From an uncultured Eubacteriales bacterium (lineage in GTDB: Bacteria > Bacillota > Clostridia > Oscillospirales > Oscillospiraceae), in the NCBI GenBank assembly GCA_900079765.1, contig LT599017.1:124001-188000 (forward strand): DNA of 64,000 bases, read 5' to 3'. The translations under genes and the position numbers were made by a program. Below the pieces are notes generated by a model. The model was given only the letters and a program-made list of their open reading frames with translations, was not told the DNA's origin and did no database searches. Positions 1-8,200 of this stretch are shown here, piece by piece; position 1 is the stretch's first letter, and every line of letters starts with the position of its first letter.

Positions 1-855
1 CCCGGAGTCCACGGTGTAGAACTCACCCTGAGCGGGAGTTCCGGCTGGGTCAAAGCCCAGGAAGGCCTTGCCGGAGGTGGTGGCGGTGAAGTCCTTATAG
101 GTGACGGTACCGGCAATCTTCTTCTCCGCATCGTTCTTCTCATCCGCGGACTTGTTGAAGAAGAACTCGTCGTAGTGCCCGCCGATGATGCCTACCGTGC
201 GGCTGCCATAGGCTGCCTGAAGCTGGTCCTGGGGGGCGACGGCGGCGGCGTAGGAGAAGTCGGCGCCCACGGCGACACCGGCGTAGATGTTGCGCGTGCC
301 GGTCTGGAGGGACTGCATCTCGTCCATGTACATGGCGACCAGAGAGGAGAAACCGCCCATGGAGTGCCCGGAGACCGAGATATAAGGGCTGCCGTTTTCA
401 GCCTTTCTGGTATAGGGCTGCTGGGCGGCGTAGTTGGCGGCGTCAAACATGGAGTAGATCCAGAAGGTGCCGAACTGGCTGCCAACCGGGATGTCAGCGG
501 CCCAGCGGGAGTCGCCATGGTCATACATGTCGAGGTCGATCACGATATAGCCCCGGCGGCTCATCTCCACCGAGGGGGCGTCCTGCATCTCCTTGGTGTT
601 GAGGTAGCCGTGGGTGGTGATGACCACAGGCCGGGGGTCCTCCGCGCCGGCGCCCTTAGGCATATAGAGCAGAGCGCTGAGGGTGCCGCGCTCGGTCTGA
701 AATTCGATCTCGGTGACCTTCACCGAGAAGAACGAGGTGTTGAACGCGCAGGCCAGAATGCTTCCCAGCAAAATCAGAACCAGGGAGATACACAACAGGC
801 GCACGCTACCCTTCGCGGAGCTTTTGCCGGTCTTTTTCACCAATGTCTCTTCCAA
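1..855 (-). CDS. Alpha/beta hydrolase with N-terminal membrane anchor (partial, C-terminus off the left edge)
   Basis: The minus strand reads 285 codons in one frame from a TTG start at 855-853 to the window edge. The start is chosen because a GGAGG ribosome site (867-863) sits 7 nt upstream, and because the first in-frame ATG (about residue 65) would delete the membrane segment and first strand. Residues 1-18 are basic; about 19-38 are a hydrophobic helix, so the protein is either anchored or exported. An I-L-A-C sequence ending at Cys36 resembles a weak lipobox. The hydrolase fold follows: a THGY strand-turn near residue 81 (oxyanion-hole type), D-x-Y-D-H-G-D-S near 109-116, and the nucleophile elbow G-H-S-M-G-G with Ser165. 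The catalytic His and possibly the acid lie beyond the edge. Substrate is unknown; carboxylesterase- or dienelactone-hydrolase-like proteins fit. Family assignment is firm, specific function is not. Confidence 0.9.
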   Translation of the reverse strand, partial: MEETLVKKTGKSSAKGSVRLLCISLVLILLGSILACAFNTSFFSVKVTEIEFQTERGTLSALLYMPKGAGAEDPRPVVITTHGYLNTKEMQDAPSVEMSRRGYIVIDLDMYDHGDSRWAADIPVGSQFGTFWIYSMFDAANYAAQQPYTRKAENGSPYISVSGHSMGGFSSLVAMYMDEMQSLQTGTRNIYAGVAVGADFSYAAAVAPQDQLQAAYGSRTVGIIGGHYDEFFFNKSADEKNDAEKKIAGTVTYKDFTATTSGKAFLGFDPAGTPAQGEFYTVDSG

Positions 856-921
856 AATGATTCCTCCTCTCAAATTTGGACACGCTGCCGGGACGGGTCC
901 TTCACCTCCTCGTCTGCGCAG

Positions 922-961
922 AAAAAAAGGCGCAAAGCGACTTAAAAAAACCGCTTTGCGC
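922..961 (-). terminator. Terminator-like hairpin inside the hydrolase leader (possible attenuator)
   Basis: GCGCAAAGCG (930-939) and CGCTTTGCGC (952-961) form a perfect 10-bp stem with a 12-nt loop. Read on the minus strand, the stem is followed after one C by seven T (928-922), the arrangement of an intrinsic terminator. It lies between the candidate promoter and the hydrolase start, and no minus-strand gene upstream would need it, so conditional attenuation is plausible. Two AGGAGG sequences follow it, at 910-905 and at about 868-863; only the second is well spaced from the start codon. Confidence 0.6.
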
Positions 962-1018
962 ATCTCTATTCAAACTCTGCACAAGTCCATATTTTATTTT
1001 CCAATCTAAACTAAAATC

Positions 1019-1047
1019 ATTGTAGCAGGATGCCAGGAGAAAAGCAA
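1019..1047 (-). promoter_or_regulatory. Candidate sigma-A promoter for the hydrolase
   Basis: On the minus strand, TTGCTT (1047-1042) and TACAAT (1024-1019) are separated by exactly 17 bp, a close match to the housekeeping -35/-10 consensus. The start point would be near 1012, giving a leader of roughly 157 nt before the TTG start at 855. The elements are seen; activity is inferred. Confidence 0.7.
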
Positions 1048-1062
1048 GGGGGACAAAAATAA

Positions 1063-1096
1063 TTGTGAAAAACAACGAATCACGCTATGTTATACT
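1063..1096 (+). promoter_or_regulatory. Candidate promoter for the SprT-like gene
   Basis: Two overlapping solutions are visible: TTGTGA (1063-1068) with TATGTT (1086-1091) at 17-bp spacing, or an extended -10, TGTTATACT (1088-1096). Transcription would begin near 1100, just ahead of AAGGA (1106-1110) and the GTG start at 1117, leaving a very short leader. It is divergent from the hydrolase promoter. Confidence 0.55.
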
Positions 1097-1116
1097 AAGA
1101 AAAACAAGGACGGGGA

Positions 1117-1611
1117 GTGGGGACGGTGGATGTGGATGGCCTGTTGGCGCAGATGATTGGGGAGGCGCGGGCGCTGGGCATACCAGTGTCAAAGGGCATC
1201 GCCCCCCATGTACGGCTCAACACCAGGGCGGTGGCCCGGTTCGGCTGCTGTGTCCGGCGGGGGGCGGGGTACGAGATTGAACTTTCGGCCCGGCTCCCGG
1301 AGGCAGGTGAGCGGGCGGTTCGGGAGACTCTGGCCCACGAGGTGCTGCACACCTGCTGGGGCTGCCGCAACCACGGTGAGCGGTGGAAGGGGTACGCGGC
1401 CCGGATGAACGCCGCCTATGGCTACGGCATTGCCCGCACCGGCACCTGGGAGGCATTGGGCCTCACTGACCAGAAACCGATCAACTACCTGCTGGTCTGC
1501 CAAAATTGCGGGCTGGAGATCCCCCGGACCCGGTGCTCCAACCTGGTGCGACACCCGGAGCGCTACCGCTGCCGCTGCGGCGGACGGCTAGCGCTGGCGC
1601 GGGGACGGTGA
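1117..1611 (+). CDS. SprT-like zinc metalloprotease-fold protein
   Basis: This 164-residue protein carries the SprT-like signature: H-E-V-L-H at residues 74-78 (two zinc ligands plus the catalytic Glu75), followed by an H-G-x-x-W segment with His86 as probable third ligand. A C-terminal zinc ribbon is formed by Cys128-x-x-Cys131 and Cys152-x-Cys154, with Cys140 between. SprT-like proteins are cytoplasmic; the eukaryotic relative SPRTN cleaves DNA-protein crosslinks, but bacterial members are poorly characterised, so the substrate is unknown. There is no signal peptide. GTG at 1117 is chosen because AAGGA lies 6 nt upstream; GTG at 1126 is an alternative. The gene stands alone between a divergent promoter and its own terminator. 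Confidence 0.85.
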   Translation: MGTVDVDGLLAQMIGEARALGIPVSKGIAPHVRLNTRAVARFGCCVRRGAGYEIELSARLPEAGERAVRETLAHEVLHTCWGCRNHGERWKGYAARMNAAYGYGIARTGTWEALGLTDQKPINYLLVCQNCGLEIPRTRCSNLVRHPERYRCRCGGRLALARGR

Positions 1612-1634
1612 GGGCCGAGAGATGTATAAGTAGC

Positions 1635-1674
1635 ATAGCCCGCGGAGCGCAGAGGCGCTCCGCGGGCTATTTTT
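1635..1674 (+). terminator. Intrinsic terminator of the SprT-like gene
   Basis: Arms 1635-1650 and 1655-1670 pair perfectly over 16 bp around an AGAG tetraloop and are followed by TTTT (1671-1674). It begins 24 nt after the stop codon of the SprT-like gene and insulates the giant gene downstream. Confidence 0.93.
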
Positions 1675-1683
1675 AGTATTCTA

Positions 1684-1860
1684 TGTGGAAAAAGATGTTG
1701 AAAGCTGTGGAAAAGTGGGGATAACTATGCAAAATGGCCCCAACAGAAAAACAAATGTGCGCTGTATGAATACAGAAAAAGCGAAAAATACCGTTTTGTA
1801 TCGAAAATGAAAGGAAAAACACGGGAGGTGTTGATTTCTGTGTGGAAATGTTGTGGAAAA
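1684..1860. promoter_or_regulatory. Cluster of DnaA-box-like 9-mers
   Basis: TGTGGAAAA occurs at 1684-1692, 1706-1714 and 1852-1860, TGTGGAAAT at 1841-1849, and TGGGGATAA (one mismatch to the TGTGGATAA complement of the consensus box) at 1716-1724. All five point the same way. TTTTCCACA-type variants are used as DnaA boxes in Gram-positive origins. No dnaA or dnaN is nearby, so this is not shown to be an origin; a DnaA-responsive promoter or titration site is possible, as is chance in A-rich DNA. Confidence 0.4.
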
Positions 1861-1957
1861 CACGCAAAATCCACGAAAACATGAGCAGATAACTGGTATA
1901 ATATGCAAAAACACAAGTTTTGGGAGTAGAAAAATGCATTTTTTTGGAGAACCATGC

Positions 1958-1986
1958 TTGCAATTACCGGGAGATTATGCCATAAT
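1958..1986 (+). promoter_or_regulatory. Candidate promoter of the giant gene
   Basis: TTGCAA (1958-1963) and CATAAT (1981-1986) are spaced by 17 bp, the best -35/-10 pair upstream of the giant gene. The predicted start near 1993 would give a leader of about 140 nt. Weaker extended -10-like alternatives are TGGTATAAT (1894-1902) and TGGTATTAT (2006-2014). Confidence 0.5.
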
Positions 1987-2020
1987 AACGTAAAGTAATA
2001 TATCGTGGTATTATTATGCC
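1974..2020. promoter_or_regulatory. Operator-like repeats over the giant-gene promoter
   Basis: ATTATG-C-CATAAT (1974-1986) is a perfect 13-bp palindrome that covers the candidate -10. ATTATGCC recurs as a direct repeat at 2013-2020, and TTATTATG (2011-2018) is the inverse of CATAATAA (1981-1988). Two related half-sites flanking the predicted start point would suit a repressor, but no regulator is identified. Confidence 0.35.
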
Positions 2021-2032
2021 CTGGCACAATTT

Positions 2033-2093
2033 CCTGTAACCGAAACCGCTATTCCTGCGAGATATGGTAGGCGGTTTTGTAATCACGGGCAGG
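2033..2093 (+). other. Possible structured 5' leader
   Basis: AAACCGC (2043-2049) pairs with GCGGTTT (2071-2077) around a 21-nt loop, and CCTG (2033-2036) can pair with CAGG (2090-2093) to enclose it. The element ends about 40 nt before the giant start codon. I could not match it to a known riboswitch; the conserved GCAAAGC core of c-di-GMP-I is absent. Confidence 0.3.
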
Positions 2094-2134
2094 TTTGCGA
2101 AGAATACGGAACTTCTGGCGAGGAGACAGTATCC

Positions 2135-2236
2135 ATGCGAAAACAGCTGCTGAACCGGATCGTATCGGGACTACTAACTGCATCAATGATCTTGTCCCTG
2201 TTTACAGGGGTGACGCCGACGGGGGCGGAATCCGCC
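2135..2236 (+). other. Sec-type signal peptide of the giant protein
   Basis: Residues 1-34 show a basic start (M-R-K-Q-L-L-N-R), a hydrophobic core of about 15 residues ([14 protein letters not shown]) and small residues before a likely cut at T-G-A or A-E-S-A. This is the main evidence that the protein leaves the cytoplasm. Confidence 0.85.
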
Positions 2237-5200
2237 GTGGCGAACAACCGTCAGCTAAGCCAGGGGGCGGACAAGACGGATCAGTCTTTCTCCAAGGGCG
2301 ATCCTGAGGCGAAGGACGAGATTTCTATGCCCTTAACGCTGGACAAGGGATATTTTTTCCTTGCCGACGGGGCTGAGAGCCAGGAAGTCACCGCCACCCT
2401 CAGCGACATTCAGTATCTGGGTGTCTTGACGCTGGATGAATACGCCGCCTTCTTTCCCTCGGGCCTCGACCTGGACCGGGCGCTCTACCTCACCCATACT
2501 CAGCGGGACTACATCGCATCCTTGGATGACGAGACCCGCCGTTCCCACCGTGAGGAGGCTGAGCGGAAACTGACCATCAAGGATCAGTTTGTCTGGACCG
2601 CCGAGTACGACGGGGTAGACTACAGCGACAAGCTCTCCATCGAGCCGGTCTCCTGGCGGTATCTTGAGGCCACCGAGGACAGCGCTCCCATGCTCCGCTG
2701 TACCGTCAAGATCAGCTGGATTGGAGAAAAGCCCGTCAAGTACGTAGAGCCCGATTTGAGTGACGAGGATCTGGCCGCCTTGATGAGTGGCACCTCCTCC
2801 GATGGGACCTCCGATTCCACCGGCACCAAGGACCTGAGCCAGGAGTCCCCCGAAGTGCAGGAATTCCTGCGCCAGCTCTACGCCGAGGGCCTGACCCAGG
2901 AGAACTCCGACTACGACCTCTCCGGCCTTATGGGCGACAGCGCTCAGGACGCCACTATCGACCTGGGCGGCCTGGGCCTGGACGACGGCGGGTTCAACTT
3001 GATGAGCGGCACGTCCGGAGGTAAGACCGCCGCCGACATGGATACTACAATTAATAATGATACAAATGCCGGCGCCGACCCCACGACCCCTGTTGTGGAC
3101 GGCGCTGAAGGTGTTTCTTCCGACAGTGATGAAATCACGATCCCCGACGAGAAGGTACCCCAGGCTGCCATCCCCCAAACTGAGGAGATCACTCCTGAAA
3201 AGCCTGTGGTGGGCGAAACACGCACCGGCGCACAGGACACCGTCGATACCGTCGGCACCACAAACACCGCTGATATTACTGCCGCCGCGGACGGCGGCGA
3301 GACCGATACGGAGCACGACCACTCCTCCCTCGCGGAGGATCTGGGGCTGGTGGAGGCATACTTCGCTGTCAGCGTCAAGAGCAATGCCAGTATTTCGACC
3401 TATGGCTCGGCCTCCTATATGCCCAGCCAGGAGACCGACCCCAACAGTGACCTGTACCAGCAGCTCAGCGACCTTGCCCAGCAGGAGAACCAGACCGAAA
3501 CGGACGCGAGCGCCGACAGTGCGAATACAGCTGCCGCTACCGATACTGACGCCACCCCGGACAGTGCTACCGCGACTTCCTCCGCCTCGGCCAGCACCGC
3601 CCCCGGCACTGCGGCGGCCACGCTGCCGATCAGCAGCTACTTTAACGGCCAGAACACCACCTACTATATCCGCATGACCGATGTCGGCAGCGTGGATGTG
3701 TCCGCCCAAATCGGAAGCCTTTTACAGACAAAAGCGGGCGGTACCGCGCTACTGGGTGATCGGAAGTACTATATCCTCAACAGCCGCCTTGCCAGTATCA
3801 GCAGCTCCGGCGTGGTGACAGGGGCGGGCGGCGGCTTGGAAGGTCGTACCAAGATTTTCGCCCAGGAGACCTCCGCCTCCGGCAGCACCGTCTTCGTGGA
3901 AATAGTGCTGGAGGTGCGGGGCCATTATACCCTCAGCAGCACTGTCTCCTCCAATCCTGATGAGAAGTTTGCCATTCCCTTCCTTGCATCGGGCTATTCC
4001 AGCACTCTGGCCCTGATGGCGGATGGCACCGTGGTGGGCTGGGGCCAGAACTCCAGCGGAGAGATCGCTGGCACCGGCGGCGAGCAGGACCAGCCCGCTG
4101 CCGTCATGCGTAAGGTGGGCCAGGCCACGGAGCCGCTGACCGGGATCGTCCAGGTGGCGCTGGGCAAGAACCACGCGCTGGCCCTGGCGGCCGACGGCAC
4201 GGTCTGGGCCTGGGGCGACAACACATACGGCCAGCTGGGCAATAACGACACGCGCAGCCAGAGCTTTCCAATCAAGGTGCTGGCCCCCAAGAACGCGGCT
4301 TCGGGCTATGGCACTGAACTGAAGAATATTGTGGCTATCGCCGCGGGCGCCAACCACTCCCTGGCCCTGGCTGCGGACGGCACGGTCTGGGCCTGGGGTG
4401 ATGCGCAGCTCAGCCAGTTGGGCCACGATAAAAGCTACTCCACCACCGCCTACAATCCCAACCAGATGTCCCTCCTCCCTGTACAGGTTATCCAGGCGGA
4501 CAACACCGCCCTCACTGGCGTCGTGGAGCTGGCGGCCGGCGGCAGTTTCAGCATGGCTTTGGCCTACGACGGCACAATCTACACCTGGGGCGATAACCGC
4601 ATGGGGCAGCTGGGCCAGGATGTCACCGACTCCTACCGAAACTACGCCGCCCCTGTCAACTACTGGCACAGCGTCAACAGCGCCGGCGAAGAAGTGACTC
4701 TGGCGAAGGGGCAGACCCCCGCCGTGAGCATCGCCGCCAACGGCGAAGAGGGAACGGGTGCGCAGAAGACTTATGGTCACGCCGTGGTTCTCACCATCGA
4801 GACAACGGGCGGCTCCGTCGGGTACTATCCCATCGCAGCGGGCCCCAGGACCCAGGTTTGGGGCTGGGGCGACAACCAGCACAGCGCCATCGGCGACAAC
4901 AGCAACAGTGCGGTGATCACAAAACGTATCGCCCCCTACCTCGTCAGATGGAAGGACGAAGGCAGCGTGAGCGGCGTAGATATCGGGGCGGGCGTCGTCT
5001 CCGTGGCAGCGGGCTACGACCACTCGGTCGCCGTCACTCGCAGCGGCTTTGTGTACACCTGGGGATACAATTCCACCGATGGCCGCTTAGCCACGGGCAG
5101 CAACAGCGGCTCCGAGAGCAAGACGCCCGCCAAGGTCTGGGCGGGGGAGAAGGGTACCGGCGCGACCGCCGTGTTCGACCCCACTCTGGGCGACGGCGGT

Positions 5201-8200
5201 TATCTGCCCAACGTGGCCCTCGTCTCCGCGGGCGCTACCTTTACCATCTTCATGACCATCGACGGCCGGGTCTACGCCGCTGGCAGCAACTCCGTCAGCC
5301 AGCTGGGCATCGGCCCTCCTGCCACTACAAAGGAGGCCATGGTCCCCACCGCCACGGGCAAGGGCGTGAGTTGGAAACTGGTATTTAATAAGGTTTGGGT
5401 CTACACCACCGAGACTGACGAGACCACCAGCCCCGCCACCGTAACCTCCACTCTGACAGCCCGCTACGCCGACCAGCCCGGCACTATCACAGAGACTGAT
5501 CCCGAAATCAGCAAGCTCCCTGAGACTCAACTTTCGAGCACCCTAACCATTACCGACAAGCAGTTTGTCAAGATCTTCAAAGAGGGGGTCGGCCGGTTCT
5601 ACAGCGTGGGCTTCAACCTGTCCGAGCGGGACCGGTCCGTTCCCTATGAGGCCGGCGAGAATATCACCATCACTTATACCTCCAGCGACCCCCACGTCGT
5701 CACCGCTACCGACTACTCCAGCCCCGAGGACGGAGACAACAACGCCCTGCTGGAGCCCGACACTTCCGACGACAAGCGCTACGGCACCAGCGACATTAAC
5801 GTGAAAGAGGACGTGAGCACCTCTCCCGTCTACACCGGCGGCTTTGCCGTCACAGTCAAGGACTCCGACAACTTCACCGCCGCCAAGGTGGTGGTGGGCG
5901 ATGGCTTTATGGTGGCCCTCAAGTCGGACGGCACCGTATGGGCTTGGGGCGACAACACCTACGGGCAGCTCGGCATGGGCGCCTCCGGCAGCGAAATTCC
6001 CTTCACCACCTACCCGGTCCAGGTCAACGGGCCTGACGGCGTGGGCAATCTGAATTTGATCGAAGACATCTCCGCGGGATTCCACCACGTACTGGCCCGG
6101 GGCAGCGACGGCAGCGTCTACGCCTGGGGCGACAACTCCAGGGGGCAGCTGGGCGTGGGCGAGGCCCCTGACATGTTGAGCAGCAGCCCTTACCCGTTAC
6201 AGGTAGTACGGGGCAACGCCACCGGCACCAACACCTACTTGTCCGGCGCGTCCAGCATCGCGGCGGGTGGTTACCACTCCATGGCCCTGCTGGGCGTGGA
6301 GGGCAGCGGCGATGGGTACATCTACACCTGGGGCGACGATCAGTACGGCCAGCTGGGCAGCGGCGAGGGCTGGGACCAGGAGCAGTACCCGCCCGAGCAG
6401 CAGATGCGCGTCTTCCCCAGCCAGGTTGTCGACAACCAGAGCGACAGCGGCTACCTGGAGGGAGGCACAAAGGTCGCCGCCGGCGGATATCACTCTCTGG
6501 CGCTGGGCACCTTTGGAAATGAGGCCGGCGCCGTTGTCTCCTGGGGCGATAATTCCAGGGGTCAGTTAGGCAACAGCGCCGTCAGCGGAAGCAGTTACTC
6601 CTGGGGCCAGGTCTTCAACTACACCGGCACCACCGCCATCAGCGGCGCGGTGGACATCGCTGCGGGCGACTACCACACCGTTGTGCTCATGTCCGGCGGA
6701 GGCGTTCGTCTCTTCGGTTCTAACAGCCGCGGCCAGTTGGGGCCCAACGAACTCAGCTTGCGGGGCAGCCTGAACGTCAGCCCCAACGCGATGGCCACCG
6801 GAGCGGTGACCCTGGCTACCGGCAGTGCGACGACGACGATCTCCGCTGTCAGCGATGTGGTCGCTATCGCAGCAGGCGGGAATCACACCATCGTAGTCCG
6901 GGGCGAAAAGGATGGCTCCGGCACGGTTACCTCCTCTTCCGTCTACACCTTCGGCGACAATTCCAAGGGACAGCTGGGTGTGACCGGCCTCGCGGACGAC
7001 TATAGCTGGCAGTGGGCCTCCGCCCTCTCCTTCACGCTGGACGCGGGCAGCTGCATCGTCGCGGTCGGCGCGGGAGGCGACAGCTCCGCCGCCATCGGCC
7101 AGAACGGTGAGATATCCACCTGGGGCGATAACGCCATGGGTCAGTTGGGTGAATTTTCTCTGGTTGACCGCCCCCTTCCCGAGCACACCGGCTCCGATCG
7201 GGCCTACCTCCCCAGTGTCACCGGCGAGGTGGTCCGGTATGACGCGGAGTACACTGCCACCGTCAAACTCCAGAAGGACGGAGCGGAGTGGACGGGCAGT
7301 GGCAAGACCGTTACCCTGAAGAAGAGCGGCGTGACAATCCAGGCCATGACGCCCGCCGCCGCAGACTCCGCCACCTTCACTACCGATATCATCGCCGGCA
7401 CCTACGACGTCTATGTTGACGCTGTAAAGGCAGGCAGCCTTACAGTGGCGCGCGGCGCCGCCAACTCTGCCACTATTTTGTACGATACCCTTACCGTAGC
7501 GATGGTGAAAGACGATGTGGTCTGGCACAACAGTGGCCGCCCTCTGGAGGCGCGGGGCACCACGACTCTGGGCGTCGAGGTCTCCTTCCCCATGGCTGAG
7601 CAGGACTTGGACGGCGACACCATTGGAGACGGCTATTATACCGCCGTCCTGCCTGCGGGCAGCTACGCGGTCTATGATAATGGCGTGGCCACCGCGCTGA
7701 CGGGCCTGAATGTCCCTGGCTCCGGCTCCAGCGTGATCTTGAAGTACTACAGCGCCACGATTTCCCTCCAGAAGAGCGGCGCGGCCTGGACAAACAGCGG
7801 AAAGACCGTATCCTTGGTCTCGGGCGAAGGAAGCATCAGCCTCGCCGCCATCAGTGGGACCAACAGCTATACCTGGCTGATGGTGCCCCAGGCCACCTAT
7901 CAGGTTTGGGTCGGCGGAATCAATACAGGGGCTACCCTTGCCGTAGTGGACAGCGCGCTTACCGCCGATGTGGACTTCCACGCCGTTGCCCTCTCCGTGA
8001 GCGACGATGCGAGCGGCGTCTCCTCCGGCAGCTCGGTCTATGCCTCGTTCGGTGGGCAGACCCTCGCCCCGGACGCCAACGGCAGCGTGCTTGTCCCCGG
8101 CACCGGCACGTTGACGGTCACCGCTGTGGGCGGAGGCAATGGATTAAGCTTTACATATAGCTGGACGGTGGATGGCAGCGTCTCAGGCACTGACAGCACG

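Larger units (their letters stand above)
1675..2134. other. AT-rich intergenic region upstream of the giant gene
   Basis: About 460 bp without a convincing gene, much richer in A+T than the flanking coding DNA. It holds five DnaA-box-like 9-mers (1684-1860), a short palindrome CTGTAT-GA-ATACAG (1762-1775), an extended -10-like TGGTATAAT (1894-1902), a better -35/-10 pair at 1958-1986, operator-like repeats (1974-2020) and a possible structured leader (2033-2093). It ends with the ribosome site of the giant gene. Confidence 0.8.

Noticed and set aside
175-945. Plus-strand open frame opposite the hydrolase
   Set aside because: The minus strand here encodes a clear alpha/beta hydrolase with a G-H-S-M-G-G motif, ribosome site and promoter; the plus-strand product looks like nothing.
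1684-1860. Chromosomal replication origin
   Set aside because: No dnaA, dnaN or other origin-linked genes are present; the boxes alone are not enough, so only a DnaA-box-like cluster is reported.
1828-1884. Possible 18-residue peptide after GGGAGG
   Set aside because: The purine-rich motif is too close to the GTG or TTG start, the frame is tiny, and it overlaps the DnaA-box-like sites.
2033-2093. Cyclic-di-GMP riboswitch before the giant gene
   Set aside because: A GGTAGG segment is suggestive, but the conserved GCAAAGC core and tetraloop-receptor parts of the class I aptamer are missing.
2095-2307. Plus-strand frame of 70 codons overlapping the start of the giant gene
   Set aside because: It overlaps the signal peptide in another phase, lacks a good ribosome site and has no recognisable features.
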